Shown: positions 8,747-15,352, counted from the stretch's first letter. The stretch: DNA of 64,000 nt from Candidatus Acidulodesulfobacterium ferriphilum (GCA_004195035.1 SGBD01000001.1:310001-374000); one strand, 5' to 3'. The notes: a model not told the origin generated them from the letters alone. Numbers and translations: made by a program.

Positions 8747-10051
8747 TTACACGGTATTGGCTATTTTAAACGCATCCATAAATGCGCTGACGGAAAACTC
8801 CGCCCTGCCCGGACCTGCCTCGCCGTACCCTTCAGGAACGGGTAAATTGTACTTATAATGGAGTTCATGCCATTTGAGAAGCAGTTTAACATAATACTCA
8901 AGAGGAGCCGATGAATTTCCCAATTTCCCGAGCTTGCTTGTCTTTTCGGGGCACCATGTGGTGTACCTCGGTATAACATTATTGGACATAAAAAATTCCA
9001 GCCCCTCTCCCGTTGAATTAATGGCGTCGTCTATGCTTTTAAACCCGTAAGGTTTGGAAAGTTCGACTCCCGCAACAAAATTTGGAATAACTCTGTATTC
9101 CCCGAATATAGACACGGCATCCACTATTCTTTTTATCCATTCATCTCTTCCGACAAATTTGGACTTTCCGGGACAAATATTATCAAAAAGCCCTTTATCC
9201 CAGACCTCAAAGTTGGTATGATAAATGTAAGCTCCTGCATCCTTAAGTCTTTTAAGGTTTTTTGCATCGTGAGCCTGAACGACAATCTTGCTTATCCATT
9301 TGCCTTTGTATTTATCTTCTATGGCTTCTAAAAACCTGACATAAAAATCTATCTCCGTATCTCCGTTAAATTTAAATTCATCTATAATGCTTCCTCCAGT
9401 CAATGTATAAGCCTTAGATTCGGAATCCTCCGATGAGCCGATTATGCCGAGAGCATCGATAATGTCGTCTATGGATTTTACGGCGGAATAGCTTTTGTTT
9501 GTTTTCTTTTGATTTACGTAATTTGAGTTCATATCGCAAAATGCGCATTCGCTCTTATTTTCAAAATACTGGCACATTCTGAAAACTGCGAGATATACTA
9601 AGTAGCCCCATTCGATAGTGGGAGCGATATCCCTGACCGATTTCCCTGACGGGGTTTTTTGCAGCATGTAGGATTTTTCGGGTGAAAAAATAATATCCCC
9701 TATAAAATTATCGTCAAGAAACAGGACATATTTGTTCGCAGCCGCGTCAAACTTAACCCTGTAAGGGGAAGATTTATTAATCCTGACGGAGATAATAGTT
9801 CGTTTTAGGTTATATATCCCGCTTTGAAGGGCAATTTCTTCCGGATATTTTTTTGTGATTATATCGTTATCATTATCTATGTTAAAAGAAAAAATGAAAT
9901 AAGATTTGCTTGAAAAATTTTTAACATCCGTTAACGGTTCGAAGAAAATCCCCTGTCTTAATATGTCTTCTTTTATGATGGCTTCGGGGTTTAATAAATG
10001 GCCGTATTCTTTAATGAAAAAGTCCAACTCGCCTATATGTTTATTTACCAT
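8747..10051 (-). CDS. Radical SAM protein with CX8CX2C cluster motif, function unknown
   Basis: This 434-residue protein shows radical SAM features: three cysteines at 160, 169 and 172 (context MCQYFENKSECAFCDMN), a glycine-rich TLTGGS motif expected to contact SAM, and later barrel strands such as VVQAHD and NFVAGVE. The spacing CX8CX2C differs from the canonical CX3CX2C, and I cannot assign it to a characterised subfamily. The N-terminal 150 residues form an additional uncharacterised domain. A WCPEK motif (about residue 380) adds a possible extra cysteine ligand. The gene is the only one in its transcription unit and diverges from a winged-helix/zinc-ribbon regulator 252 bp away. Radical SAM chemistry is likely; the substrate is unknown. 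Confidence 0.72.
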   Translation of the reverse strand: MVNKHIGELDFFIKEYGHLLNPEAIIKEDILRQGIFFEPLTDVKNFSSKSYFIFSFNIDNDNDIITKKYPEEIALQSGIYNLKRTIISVRINKSSPYRVKFDAAANKYVLFLDDNFIGDIIFSPEKSYMLQKTPSGKSVRDIAPTIEWGYLVYLAVFRMCQYFENKSECAFCDMNSNYVNQKKTNKSYSAVKSIDDIIDALGIIGSSEDSESKAYTLTGGSIIDEFKFNGDTEIDFYVRFLEAIEDKYKGKWISKIVVQAHDAKNLKRLKDAGAYIYHTNFEVWDKGLFDNICPGKSKFVGRDEWIKRIVDAVSIFGEYRVIPNFVAGVELSKPYGFKSIDDAINSTGEGLEFFMSNNVIPRYTTWCPEKTSKLGKLGNSSAPLEYYVKLLLKWHELHYKYNLPVPEGYGEAGPGRAEFSVSAFMDAFKIANTV

Positions 10052-10303
10052 AGTCTTTTATTTTATTACTTTAAGAAAAAAAATTCAATCGATAAAATTT
10101 TCCCTTTACATAAACGGTAAAAAAATATTATAATGTAAAATATATATATAAATATATTATTCTAAATTATACAAAAATAATTTATTGATTTATTTAATTA
10201 ATTATTTATTTTTAAGATACTTTAATTTTTGGTTTTAATAATGAATTTTGTGCTAACCTGTATTCTTAATTTAATTTATTTTATTTAATTGAGGATTTAT
10301 ATT

Positions 10304-11365
10304 ATGAAAACATTGCAAGCTAAGCTATATATTCTTTTTAGCTTATTTTTTCTTAGCAGAGAAAAATTAATCAAAGACACTATATCGATAATACCGCCGG
10401 AATATAAAAACATTGCATATTTAAGTGATATAGAATTCACTATTTTCGCGTATTTTTCTTATAAATATACCCATTCATCCGCAAAAGAAAAAAAGAATTA
10501 TGAAAAAAACGGCATAACGGTTTCCTATAAAGAATTAAACAGATTATATATCTCAACGCCGCATCTCGCAACCGTGCTTAAGAGTTTGCAAGACAATAAG
10601 CTCATCAATAAATCTACTTTAAGCGAAGATAAACGCAAAACGAATTACATCCTGCCTTATAGCGAACTTAAAAAATTTAACGAGATAAATATAAAAGCTC
10701 TTCAGTTTTGCGATTTCAATGAAACCGACACATATATTATCAATAATTTAATAAAGGGAACGATAGCCCTCCTTAAAAGCAACAAGATAATTAATGACGA
10801 GCAGGAAAAAAACCTTGACGATTTTTTAAATAAATCCGATAATTATTTTAAATTTTATTATGTAGTGCTTGCTTTATGGACAAGCAGATATCTCATAACC
10901 AGTTTTCAGATTAAATTAATGGGACCGTCAGAATTTATGGTTTATGCACTGATAATAAAATTTTATATTAAAAACGATAAAAAACCTATTACAACTAAAA
11001 AAGTTAAAGAAGAGACAGGCCTTGCCCCTTCTATTATCAGTCAAAGTTTCAAGAAGTTCATCGATGAAGACATCATAACAAGAAAAGAAATAAATAAATT
11101 TAAAGTATATTTTTATATCAATAAAAAAAACCTTGAAAAAAGGCTTATGAATGATACCATAATAATCGATGAAATTACTAAAAATTTCAAAAACGAGGAT
11201 GAGAAAAGTTTCGAAAAACTTGTCGATAAATTAAGCACCACCCTGACAGGTAAATTAAACAGTTTAGAAATAAACAAAGTATGCCTAAACAAAAAATGCG
11301 GAATGGAAATCCCGTTGATGCCCGGACTTAAATATTGCCCTTATTGCGGGGAAAAAGTTGCTTAA
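10304..11365 (+). CDS. Putative regulator: two winged-helix segments plus C-terminal zinc ribbon
   Basis: From the ATG at 10304 the product is 353 residues; the GAGGA at 10291-10295 is a well-placed ribosome-binding site. An in-frame UUG 15 bases upstream overlaps that site and was rejected. Around residues 65-120 there is a MarR/PadR-like winged helix (ISTPHLATVLKSLQDNKLIN, then a KRKTNYIL wing). A second helix-turn-helix with wing lies around 230-275 (KKVKEETGLAPSIISQSFKK). The C-terminus has a zinc-ribbon pair, CX4C then CPYC. No catalytic motif is visible. plsY follows directly. The divergent neighbour is the radical SAM gene, so a regulatory link is plausible but unproven. I do not recognise a named family. 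Confidence 0.6.
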   Translation: MKTLQAKLYILFSLFFLSREKLIKDTISIIPPEYKNIAYLSDIEFTIFAYFSYKYTHSSAKEKKNYEKNGITVSYKELNRLYISTPHLATVLKSLQDNKLINKSTLSEDKRKTNYILPYSELKKFNEINIKALQFCDFNETDTYIINNLIKGTIALLKSNKIINDEQEKNLDDFLNKSDNYFKFYYVVLALWTSRYLITSFQIKLMGPSEFMVYALIIKFYIKNDKKPITTKKVKEETGLAPSIISQSFKKFIDEDIITRKEINKFKVYFYINKKNLEKRLMNDTIIIDEITKNFKNEDEKSFEKLVDKLSTTLTGKLNSLEINKVCLNKKCGMEIPLMPGLKYCPYCGEKVA

Positions 11366-11377
11366 AGAGGTTTAGCC

Positions 11378-11968
11378 ATTTTAACGGGAATAATTTATAT
11401 ATTAGCATCATATTTACTGGGAAGCATCCCCACCTCTGCCATAGTTGCAAAATTTAAGGGGGGGATAGACCTGACTACGGCGGGAAGCGGTAATCTCGGC
11501 GCAACAAATGTTTCCCGGGTTATAGGAAAGAAATTTGGTTTTGTTACGCTGGTAATAGATGCGGCAAAAGGGTTTATACCGGTATTTTTGGCAATAAAAT
11601 TATCCCATCTGCCTTTATTTTTTTTATCTTTAATAATTATAGCCCCCGTAGTAGGCCATTGCTATTCGATATTCATAAAATTTAAAGGCGGGAAAGGGGT
11701 TGCTACGGCGCTGGGAGTATTTCTTGCCATATCCCCCGAAGCGGTTTTAATGGCTTTTTTAATATTCTTAGTAATATTATTTTTTTCAAGGTATGTTTCG
11801 CTTGCTTCGATGATAAGCGCTTTTTTGATGCCGTTTTTAATATTTTACACTCTTAAAAGCATTTACCTGTTTATTGCATCCGCCTTCATAGCAATTTTAA
11901 TAATATACAAACATTCCCCTAATATAAAGAGGCTTTTAAACGGGGCGGAAAATAAGATAAAAAAATAA
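11378..11968 (+). CDS. plsY: Glycerol-3-phosphate acyltransferase PlsY, apparent AUU start
   Basis: PlsY is a membrane acyltransferase that moves an acyl group from acyl-phosphate to glycerol-3-phosphate, the first step of phospholipid synthesis. The frame opened here gives about 196 residues with all family motifs: SYLLGSIPTSAIVAK, TAGSGNLGATNVSR, GHCYSIFIKFKGGKGVATALG and KHSPNIKRL. There is no ATG, GTG or TTG between the in-frame stop at 11363 and the essential first motif. The ATT at 11378 sits 7 bases after AGAGG and leaves 11 residues before YLLGSIP, close to the usual N-terminal length. Starting at the next ordinary start codon (11588) would delete two catalytic motifs. The last codons lie in a terminator hairpin. 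Confidence 0.88.
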   Translation: MLTGIIYILASYLLGSIPTSAIVAKFKGGIDLTTAGSGNLGATNVSRVIGKKFGFVTLVIDAAKGFIPVFLAIKLSHLPLFFLSLIIIAPVVGHCYSIFIKFKGGKGVATALGVFLAISPEAVLMAFLIFLVILFFSRYVSLASMISAFLMPFLIFYTLKSIYLFIASAFIAILIIYKHSPNIKRLLNGAENKIKK

Positions 11969-11986
11969 ATTTTTTTATCTTATTTT
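11949..11986. terminator. Bidirectional terminator shared by two convergent genes
   Basis: A perfect 17-bp inverted repeat (AAAATAAGATAAAAAAA at 11949-11965 and its complement at 11970-11986) is separated by a four-base loop. It overlaps the stop codon of plsY and the last codons of the convergent lipoprotein gene. Run-length A and T tracts give a U-rich end in both directions, as expected for an intrinsic terminator that works both ways. Confidence 0.8.
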
Positions 11987-12704
11987 ACTTTACCGTAACC
12001 AATCTGGAGCTTAATGCCGTAATTACATTGTTGACTTTAATGATTGCCTCGTATATGTAAATCTTCGGAGCAGATTTTGGAATCGTAACAGGCAAAACGG
12101 TTTTGTAGTAACCTTCCTTTTCAATATTGGTGCTTGTGGCATGATTATAAAAAATCTTTCCGTCTAACCCTTCCAATATTCTTGTTTCTTGAATGGAATG
12201 ATTTTTGATATTATTGGATGCCCCGATAACATTATATTCCATAATTAACTTAATCTTATTACCGGCCGTTACCGATTTGGGAGCGGTATATATTTTCAGA
12301 TTGGATATTAATACGCCTTTAACCTCTTTAAAGTTAATTTTTGGAGCGGCAGCGGCAGGATCATAAATAAACTCATTGCTTGCCAATTTATAGGGGGTGT
12401 TAAGCATAGACATTCCTCGAATCTTACCCTCCCTTGTGACAACATACTTTCCTGTTACATAGCCCACGCCGTAACCTATAGATAATCCGGCGGCAGTTCC
12501 TATTATTGCGCCAATCGGACCTCCTGTTAACGCTCCTATTACAAAACCGGTGCCTGCTCCAAATAATGCCCCTGTGGTTCCGCTTGCCGCAGTCGCCCTT
12601 GAAGTTGCGCATCCGCTAAGAGAAGACGAAGCAATAAAAATCGAGAGCAAAAGGATGATTGCTATACCAAATCTTTTTTTAATATTAATTTTATTATTTT
12701 TCAT
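11985..12704 (-). CDS. Putative lipoprotein with glycine-zipper segment
   Basis: The 239-residue product has a basic N-terminus, a hydrophobic stretch and a lipobox ending in LSGC around residues 28-31, so it is predicted to be a lipid-anchored envelope protein. Residues 40-88 are a glycine zipper (repeated GxxxG, for example GALFGAGTGFVIGALTGG and IGAIIGTAAGLSIGYGVG). This motif is seen in Rick_17kDa/OmpA-like and pore or membrane-associated lipoproteins. The remaining 140 residues are a beta-rich domain that I do not recognise. The ATG is preceded by an AGGAGG-type site (CCTCCT on the plus strand at 12715-12720). It stands alone, convergent with plsY. Its role could be outer-membrane integrity or surface assembly; this is inference. 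Confidence 0.7.
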   Translation of the reverse strand: MKNNKINIKKRFGIAIILLLSIFIASSSLSGCATSRATAASGTTGALFGAGTGFVIGALTGGPIGAIIGTAAGLSIGYGVGYVTGKYVVTREGKIRGMSMLNTPYKLASNEFIYDPAAAAPKINFKEVKGVLISNLKIYTAPKSVTAGNKIKLIMEYNVIGASNNIKNHSIQETRILEGLDGKIFYNHATSTNIEKEGYYKTVLPVTIPKSAPKIYIYEAIIKVNNVITALSSRLVTVK

Positions 12705-13006
12705 GTCCCTAAAACCTCCTTTATCTTAATTTTATGGCTATATGCTACCCGCGCATCTTATTACTATATATAATGTGCAATGCAAACTTATAAACCGCAA
12801 ATCAGCTTAATAATATAATAAATTTATGCGTGTTGCAACAAAAATCGTATTAGAATCGTGTAGAATAGTGTTAATACCTATACCTCCCTCCCCGCTGTTT
12901 TCGGAATAATTATATCTTATTTTATTCCAAAAATCCGGCGGGTGGATACAATATTAAGATTAAGAAGGCACTTTATGGAAAGAGTGCCGATTTCGCAACT
13001 TTATTA
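12705..13006. other. 302-bp intergenic stretch between two minus-strand genes
   Basis: The stretch is AT-rich and non-coding as far as I can see. It holds the ribosome-binding site of the lipoprotein gene at its left end, a small GGAATAA/TTATTCC hairpin near 12903-12928, and a likely terminator of the upstream doxX-type gene at 12967-12988. A purine-rich GGGGAGGGAGG on the minus strand near 12887-12897 looks like a ribosome-binding site but has no ATG, GTG or TTG properly placed after it. Confidence 0.6.
12967..12988 (-). terminator. Likely terminator after the DoxX-family gene
   Basis: Read on the minus strand, GGCACTCTTT, a short loop and AAAGTGCC form a stem with one bulged base, followed by a T-rich run TTCTTAATCTT. 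It starts about 18 bp after the stop codon at 13007. Confidence 0.6.
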
Positions 13007-13420
13007 TTACTGCAAAATGAAAGGCGCGTTTTTGGTTATTAATGCCGTCAGCGTATATTCGCCCGGACCCATTATGAAAATGCTCAATGCTACGACAAAT
13101 TCGGTTAAAGCATATTCGTAACCCCCGTTCAAAATATTAAACCCGTGCGGCAGATGGAGTATAAATATCGCGCCGAGCATTACAAGCATTATGTTTAACG
13201 CCCCTATTCTTGTCAATATTCCGCTTATCATCGCAAGGCTTCCAGTCGTTTCGGCTATGCCTACCAATACCGCTATAATGATTGGGAAATGCATATACCC
13301 TGCAAAACCGGCTATACCTAGTCCGTCAAACCAATCAAATAAAATTCCCGTCCCATGGTAAAAAAAACTGAGAAACAGCACAAACCTTAAGAAAAATAAA
13401 CTTATGGATTCTTTTTTCAT
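13007..13420 (-). CDS. DoxX family membrane protein
   Basis: The 137-residue protein has four predicted membrane helices and the DoxX/SURF4-like pattern RFVLFLSFFYHGTGILFDWF, then GIAETTGSLAMISGILTRIGALNIMLVM and LHLPHGFNILNGGYEYALTE. DoxX proteins are small inner-membrane proteins linked to quinone chemistry or redox stress in some bacteria; a precise activity is not established for most. The ATG has the site AAAGAGGTC upstream. It lies 109 bp downstream of the CDGSH gene on the same strand, and both are probably expressed from the promoter at 13820-13848. The divergent HxlR-type regulator makes a redox or electrophile response likely. Confidence 0.82.
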   Translation of the reverse strand: MKKESISLFFLRFVLFLSFFYHGTGILFDWFDGLGIAGFAGYMHFPIIIAVLVGIAETTGSLAMISGILTRIGALNIMLVMLGAIFILHLPHGFNILNGGYEYALTEFVVALSIFIMGPGEYTLTALITKNAPFILQ

Positions 13421-13529
13421 TTTTGACCTCTTTAATTAATTTAATGTTTTTAAATTATAATTTTACCTTTCTTTCTTTCACCCGGCCGCCGGTCATATGT
13501 CCGCGGCCGGAGAAATTAATATGTTTTAC

Positions 13530-13721
13530 TTATAACTTTATCCTCTTATCTCCTTCATAAACATATAAAGCATTTGGTCCTTCTTCATCCTTTATGCATT
13601 GATGCGAACCGTCGCAATAAGGCAAGTTCTTTGATAGCTGGCACCTGCAAATATAAATTGGAAACTCGCCCTCCTTAATTTCTAACGGTGAATTTTCGGT
13701 AATTTTTTTTAAATGAGCCAT
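13530..13721 (-). CDS. CDGSH-type iron-sulfur protein
   Basis: This 63-residue protein carries the complete 2Fe-2S CDGSH signature in CRCQLSKNLPYCDGSH, with three cysteines and one histidine as ligands in the C-x-C-x2-S-x3-P-x-CDGSH arrangement. It has no membrane anchor, so a soluble redox or cluster-transfer protein is expected. The start is supported by AAGGAGGTAAATCG immediately before the ATG. It is the first gene after a strong minus-strand promoter and precedes the DoxX gene, forming a two-gene unit opposite a HxlR regulator. Small single-CDGSH proteins are poorly characterised; a redox-sensing or electron-transfer role is inferred. Confidence 0.9.
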   Translation of the reverse strand: MAHLKKITENSPLEIKEGEFPIYICRCQLSKNLPYCDGSHQCIKDEEGPNALYVYEGDKRIKL

Positions 13722-13819
13722 TCGATTTACCTCCTTAATAATCTTTGATTTAAATTTTAATTTAATTTACTTTAATTTAATTTAAGTTACTTTAGGCGCC
13801 TTATCCCATGGATACGATA

Positions 13820-13848
13820 ATTATAAGTTGTTAGGTATATTATGTCAA
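13820..13848 (-). promoter_or_regulatory. Sigma-70 promoter for CDGSH-DoxX unit
   Basis: On the minus strand a perfect TTGACA (13848-13843) and a perfect TATAAT (13825-13820) are separated by 17 bp. This is a consensus sigma-70 promoter pointing towards the CDGSH gene about 100 bp away. Confidence 0.8.
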
Positions 13849-13865
13849 TTAGGGATTTTATTATT

Positions 13866-13891
13866 ATTAAGTATATTTTTATATACTTAAT
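13866..13891. promoter_or_regulatory. 26-bp palindromic operator candidate for HxlR regulator
   Basis: The arms ATTAAGTATAT and ATATACTTAAT are perfect inverted repeats around a central TTTT. The palindrome touches the -35 hexamer of the rightward promoter and lies just upstream of the leftward promoter. Its AGTAT-n-ATACT core resembles operators known for HxlR/YodB-type dimers. Binding by the adjacent regulator is inference. Confidence 0.65.
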
Positions 13892-13920
13892 TGACAATAT
13901 ATATTAAAATGTGGTAATAT
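13891..13920 (+). promoter_or_regulatory. Probable sigma-70 promoter for the HxlR gene
   Basis: TTGACA at 13891-13896 and TAATAT at 13915-13920 are spaced by 18 bp. The -35 element abuts the 26-bp palindrome, so bound regulator would be expected to block RNA polymerase (autoregulation). Confidence 0.6.
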
Positions 13921-14030
13921 AATCATATAATTATAATGATTACAAGTTTCGAAATTCACTACTGCTTGCCATGCGCCGAGATAACATTACGATAAATTAT
14001 TATATTAATATTTGATAAATTTAAATAACT

Positions 14031-14360
14031 ATGGAAAATAACAAAAAGGAAGCTTTCTGTCCTGCGCAGGAAGCCTTTAAAATGCTTGCCAATAAATGGT
14101 CTTTAATTATAATTAAAGAACTTTCCAGCGGAAAGTTAAGATTTAATCAGATTAAGAAAAAAACGGAAGGGATTTCTGCCAGAGAATTATCTAAAAGGCT
14201 TGAAGTTTTGGAAGCTATAGGAGCGGTTAATAGAAAAATTATAAATGTTAAGCCTATAATGGTTGAATACAGTCTTACGGAAGCAGGTAAAGAGCTGGTT
14301 CAAGCAATAGAAATAATTCACAACTGGACAATTAAAAATAAGAAAAATATGAAAATATAG
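14031..14360 (+). CDS. HxlR-family winged-helix transcriptional regulator
   Basis: The 109-residue protein has the HxlR signature: CPAQEAFKMLANKWSLIII, then ELSSGKLRFNQIKKKTEGIS, and the recognition part ARELSKRLEVLEAIGAVNRK followed by VEYSLTEAGKEL. Cys10, in the N-terminal position before the first helix, matches the conserved redox-active cysteine of YodB/HypR-type members, so thiol-based sensing is plausible. It diverges from the CDGSH-DoxX pair with a palindromic operator between them, the usual arrangement for a repressor controlling its neighbours and itself. The ATG lacks a clear ribosome-binding site. Family assignment is firm; inducer and targets are inferred. Confidence 0.9.
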   Translation: MENNKKEAFCPAQEAFKMLANKWSLIIIKELSSGKLRFNQIKKKTEGISARELSKRLEVLEAIGAVNRKIINVKPIMVEYSLTEAGKELVQAIEIIHNWTIKNKKNMKI

Positions 14361-14462
14361 GGCAAATCGTTTTTAAAATTTATGTGATATAATTTAGTAT
14401 AGTTGAATATGCGAAACGAAATAACATAAAATAAATCAATTTCTTTAAATTGGAGGCTTGAA

Positions 14463-15092
14463 ATGTTTAAAAAGATTTTACTATTTTCGATTATGCTCTT
14501 AATGGCAGCCATTTTCACTTTTATCGTTAAATCCGAGGCTAAAATGATGAATGGAAAAGGAATGACGAAAATTGAGAAAATGAGAAAATTTAGGAAAATG
14601 GTGATGTTTTTTAAGCGTCATTCGCTGGGTTTTATTCCCATTTTTTACAAATATCACCCTGGACCGATGTGGGTAGTGAAGCATGCAAAGGCCTTAGATT
14701 TAACCCCGGCTCAGATAAAAGAAGGCAAAGTTTTACAAAAAGAGATGTTTCAGAAAACCAAGGTTGGAATAATGGCATTAAAGAATGCGATAAGGCAATA
14801 CAGGACGGCAGCCAAACAGGAAAATCCCAGCATTAAAGGACTGATAACGGACGTTCAAGCCGTAGGGAACGCCGAAACCTATCTAGGCTACGAAATGATC
14901 CCCTTCCACATAAAAGCATACCGCTTATTAAATGCTTCGCAGAAAATAAAATACACAAGCTTAAGAAAAATGATGCTAAAAGCATATAATATGAAAATGA
15001 GGCATAAAATGATGATGATGCGCGGAATGATGAAAATGCTTCGCGGAAAAATGAAAATGCTCCATGAAAAAATGATGATGATGAATAGATAG
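14463..15092 (+). CDS. Exported methionine-rich protein, Spy/CpxP-like
   Basis: The 209-residue product begins with a signal peptide (KKILLFSIMLLMAAIFTFIV, cleavage probably after SEA near residue 26). The mature part contains LDLTPAQIKEGKVLQKEM and, later, LNASQKIKY. These resemble the paired LTxxQ motifs of Spy/CpxP periplasmic chaperones. The last 31 residues hold 14 methionines with interspersed Lys/Arg/His, including two runs of four Met. Met-rich tails are known Cu(I)/Ag(I) ligands in periplasmic proteins, so metal binding is a reasonable inference. The start is firm (GGAGGCTTGAA before the ATG). A GATA tetranucleotide repeat covers the stop codon, and a strong terminator follows. Confidence 0.62.
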   Translation: MFKKILLFSIMLLMAAIFTFIVKSEAKMMNGKGMTKIEKMRKFRKMVMFFKRHSLGFIPIFYKYHPGPMWVVKHAKALDLTPAQIKEGKVLQKEMFQKTKVGIMALKNAIRQYRTAAKQENPSIKGLITDVQAVGNAETYLGYEMIPFHIKAYRLLNASQKIKYTSLRKMMLKAYNMKMRHKMMMMRGMMKMLRGKMKMLHEKMMMMNR

Positions 15093-15107
15093 ATAGATAG
15101 ATAGATA
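15084..15107. repeat. Tetranucleotide tandem repeat (ATAG)n at a stop codon
   Basis: About five copies of ATAG cover the last codons and stop of the Met-rich protein gene. A change of copy number would alter little, because a TAG is met in the first unit. It sits directly before the terminator hairpin. Confidence 0.7.
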
Positions 15108-15109
15108 AC

Positions 15110-15148
15110 AATTAACGCCCCGCCTAAATTTGTGGCGGGGCGTTAATT
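15110..15148. terminator. Strong GC-rich hairpin terminator
   Basis: A perfect 15-bp stem (AATTAACGCCCCGCC at 15110-15124, complement at 15134-15148) has a nine-base loop. It follows the Met-rich gene by 17 bp on the plus strand and a possible 20-codon frame by one base on the minus strand, so it may serve both directions. The T tract after it is weak (TTAATTTCT). Confidence 0.8.
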
Positions 15149-15149
15149 T

Positions 15150-15212
15150 CTAAGAACCGCCATGAACTCGTGTATTTCTTGCTATTTTAATCATTTTTTC
15201 TATTTTATGCAT
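15150..15212 (-). CDS. Possible 20-residue peptide with strong ribosome-binding site
   Basis: On the minus strand a GGGAGGTAGT sequence (15226-15217), close to a perfect Shine-Dalgarno, lies 8 bases before an ATG at 15212. The frame encodes 20 residues (MHKIEKMIKIARNTRVHGGS) and stops one base before the 15-bp terminator hairpin. It lies about 60 bp downstream of tRNA-Arg(ACG) on the same strand. The peptide is basic and has no family I recognise. It could be a small protein, a leader peptide, or chance. The ribosome-binding site and the tight terminator placement are what support it; no homology supports it. Confidence 0.35.
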   Translation of the reverse strand: MHKIEKMIKIARNTRVHGGS

Positions 15213-15275
15213 TAAAACTACCTCCCATATTATATTTTAAAATTACATCCCTAAAAGGTATACAACGTTTTTGAG

Positions 15276-15352
15276 TGGTGCGCCCAGAGGGATTCGAACC
15301 CCCGGCCTGCAGATTCGTAGTCTGACGCTCTATCCAGCTGAGCTATGGGCGC
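15276..15352 (-). tRNA. tRNA-Arg (anticodon ACG)
   Basis: The reverse complement folds into a full cloverleaf. The acceptor is GCGCCCA/TGGGCGC, the D arm has AGCTCAGCTGGATAGAGC, and the anticodon loop CTACGAA holds ACG. The T arm contains GGTTCGAATCC, and CCA is encoded. The outermost pair of the anticodon stem (U27-C43) appears mismatched. ACG is normally deaminated to ICG to read CGU, CGC and CGA. Confidence 0.95.

Larger units (their letters stand above)
13722..14030. other. 309-bp divergent control region
   Basis: This non-coding stretch separates the CDGSH gene (leftward) from the HxlR gene (rightward). It holds a leftward promoter at 13820-13848, a 26-bp palindrome at 13866-13891 and a rightward promoter at 13891-13920. 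The remaining bases are AT-rich low-complexity sequence, with TTTAATTTAATTTACTTT-type runs on the left side. No open reading frame with a credible start was seen. Confidence 0.7.

Noticed and set aside
10289-10303. UUG start for the zinc-ribbon regulator
   Set aside because: The UUG overlaps the GAGGA ribosome-binding site that fits the ATG at 10304.
12880-12900. Purine-rich ribosome-binding-site-like sequence on the minus strand
   Set aside because: No ATG, GTG or TTG at proper spacing, and the following frame is short and without features.
14833-15111. Minus-strand 92-codon frame opposite the Met-rich gene
   Set aside because: It is a shadow of the ATG-rich plus-strand gene, rich in Ser and Phe because it reads CAT/TTC complements. 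No credible start.
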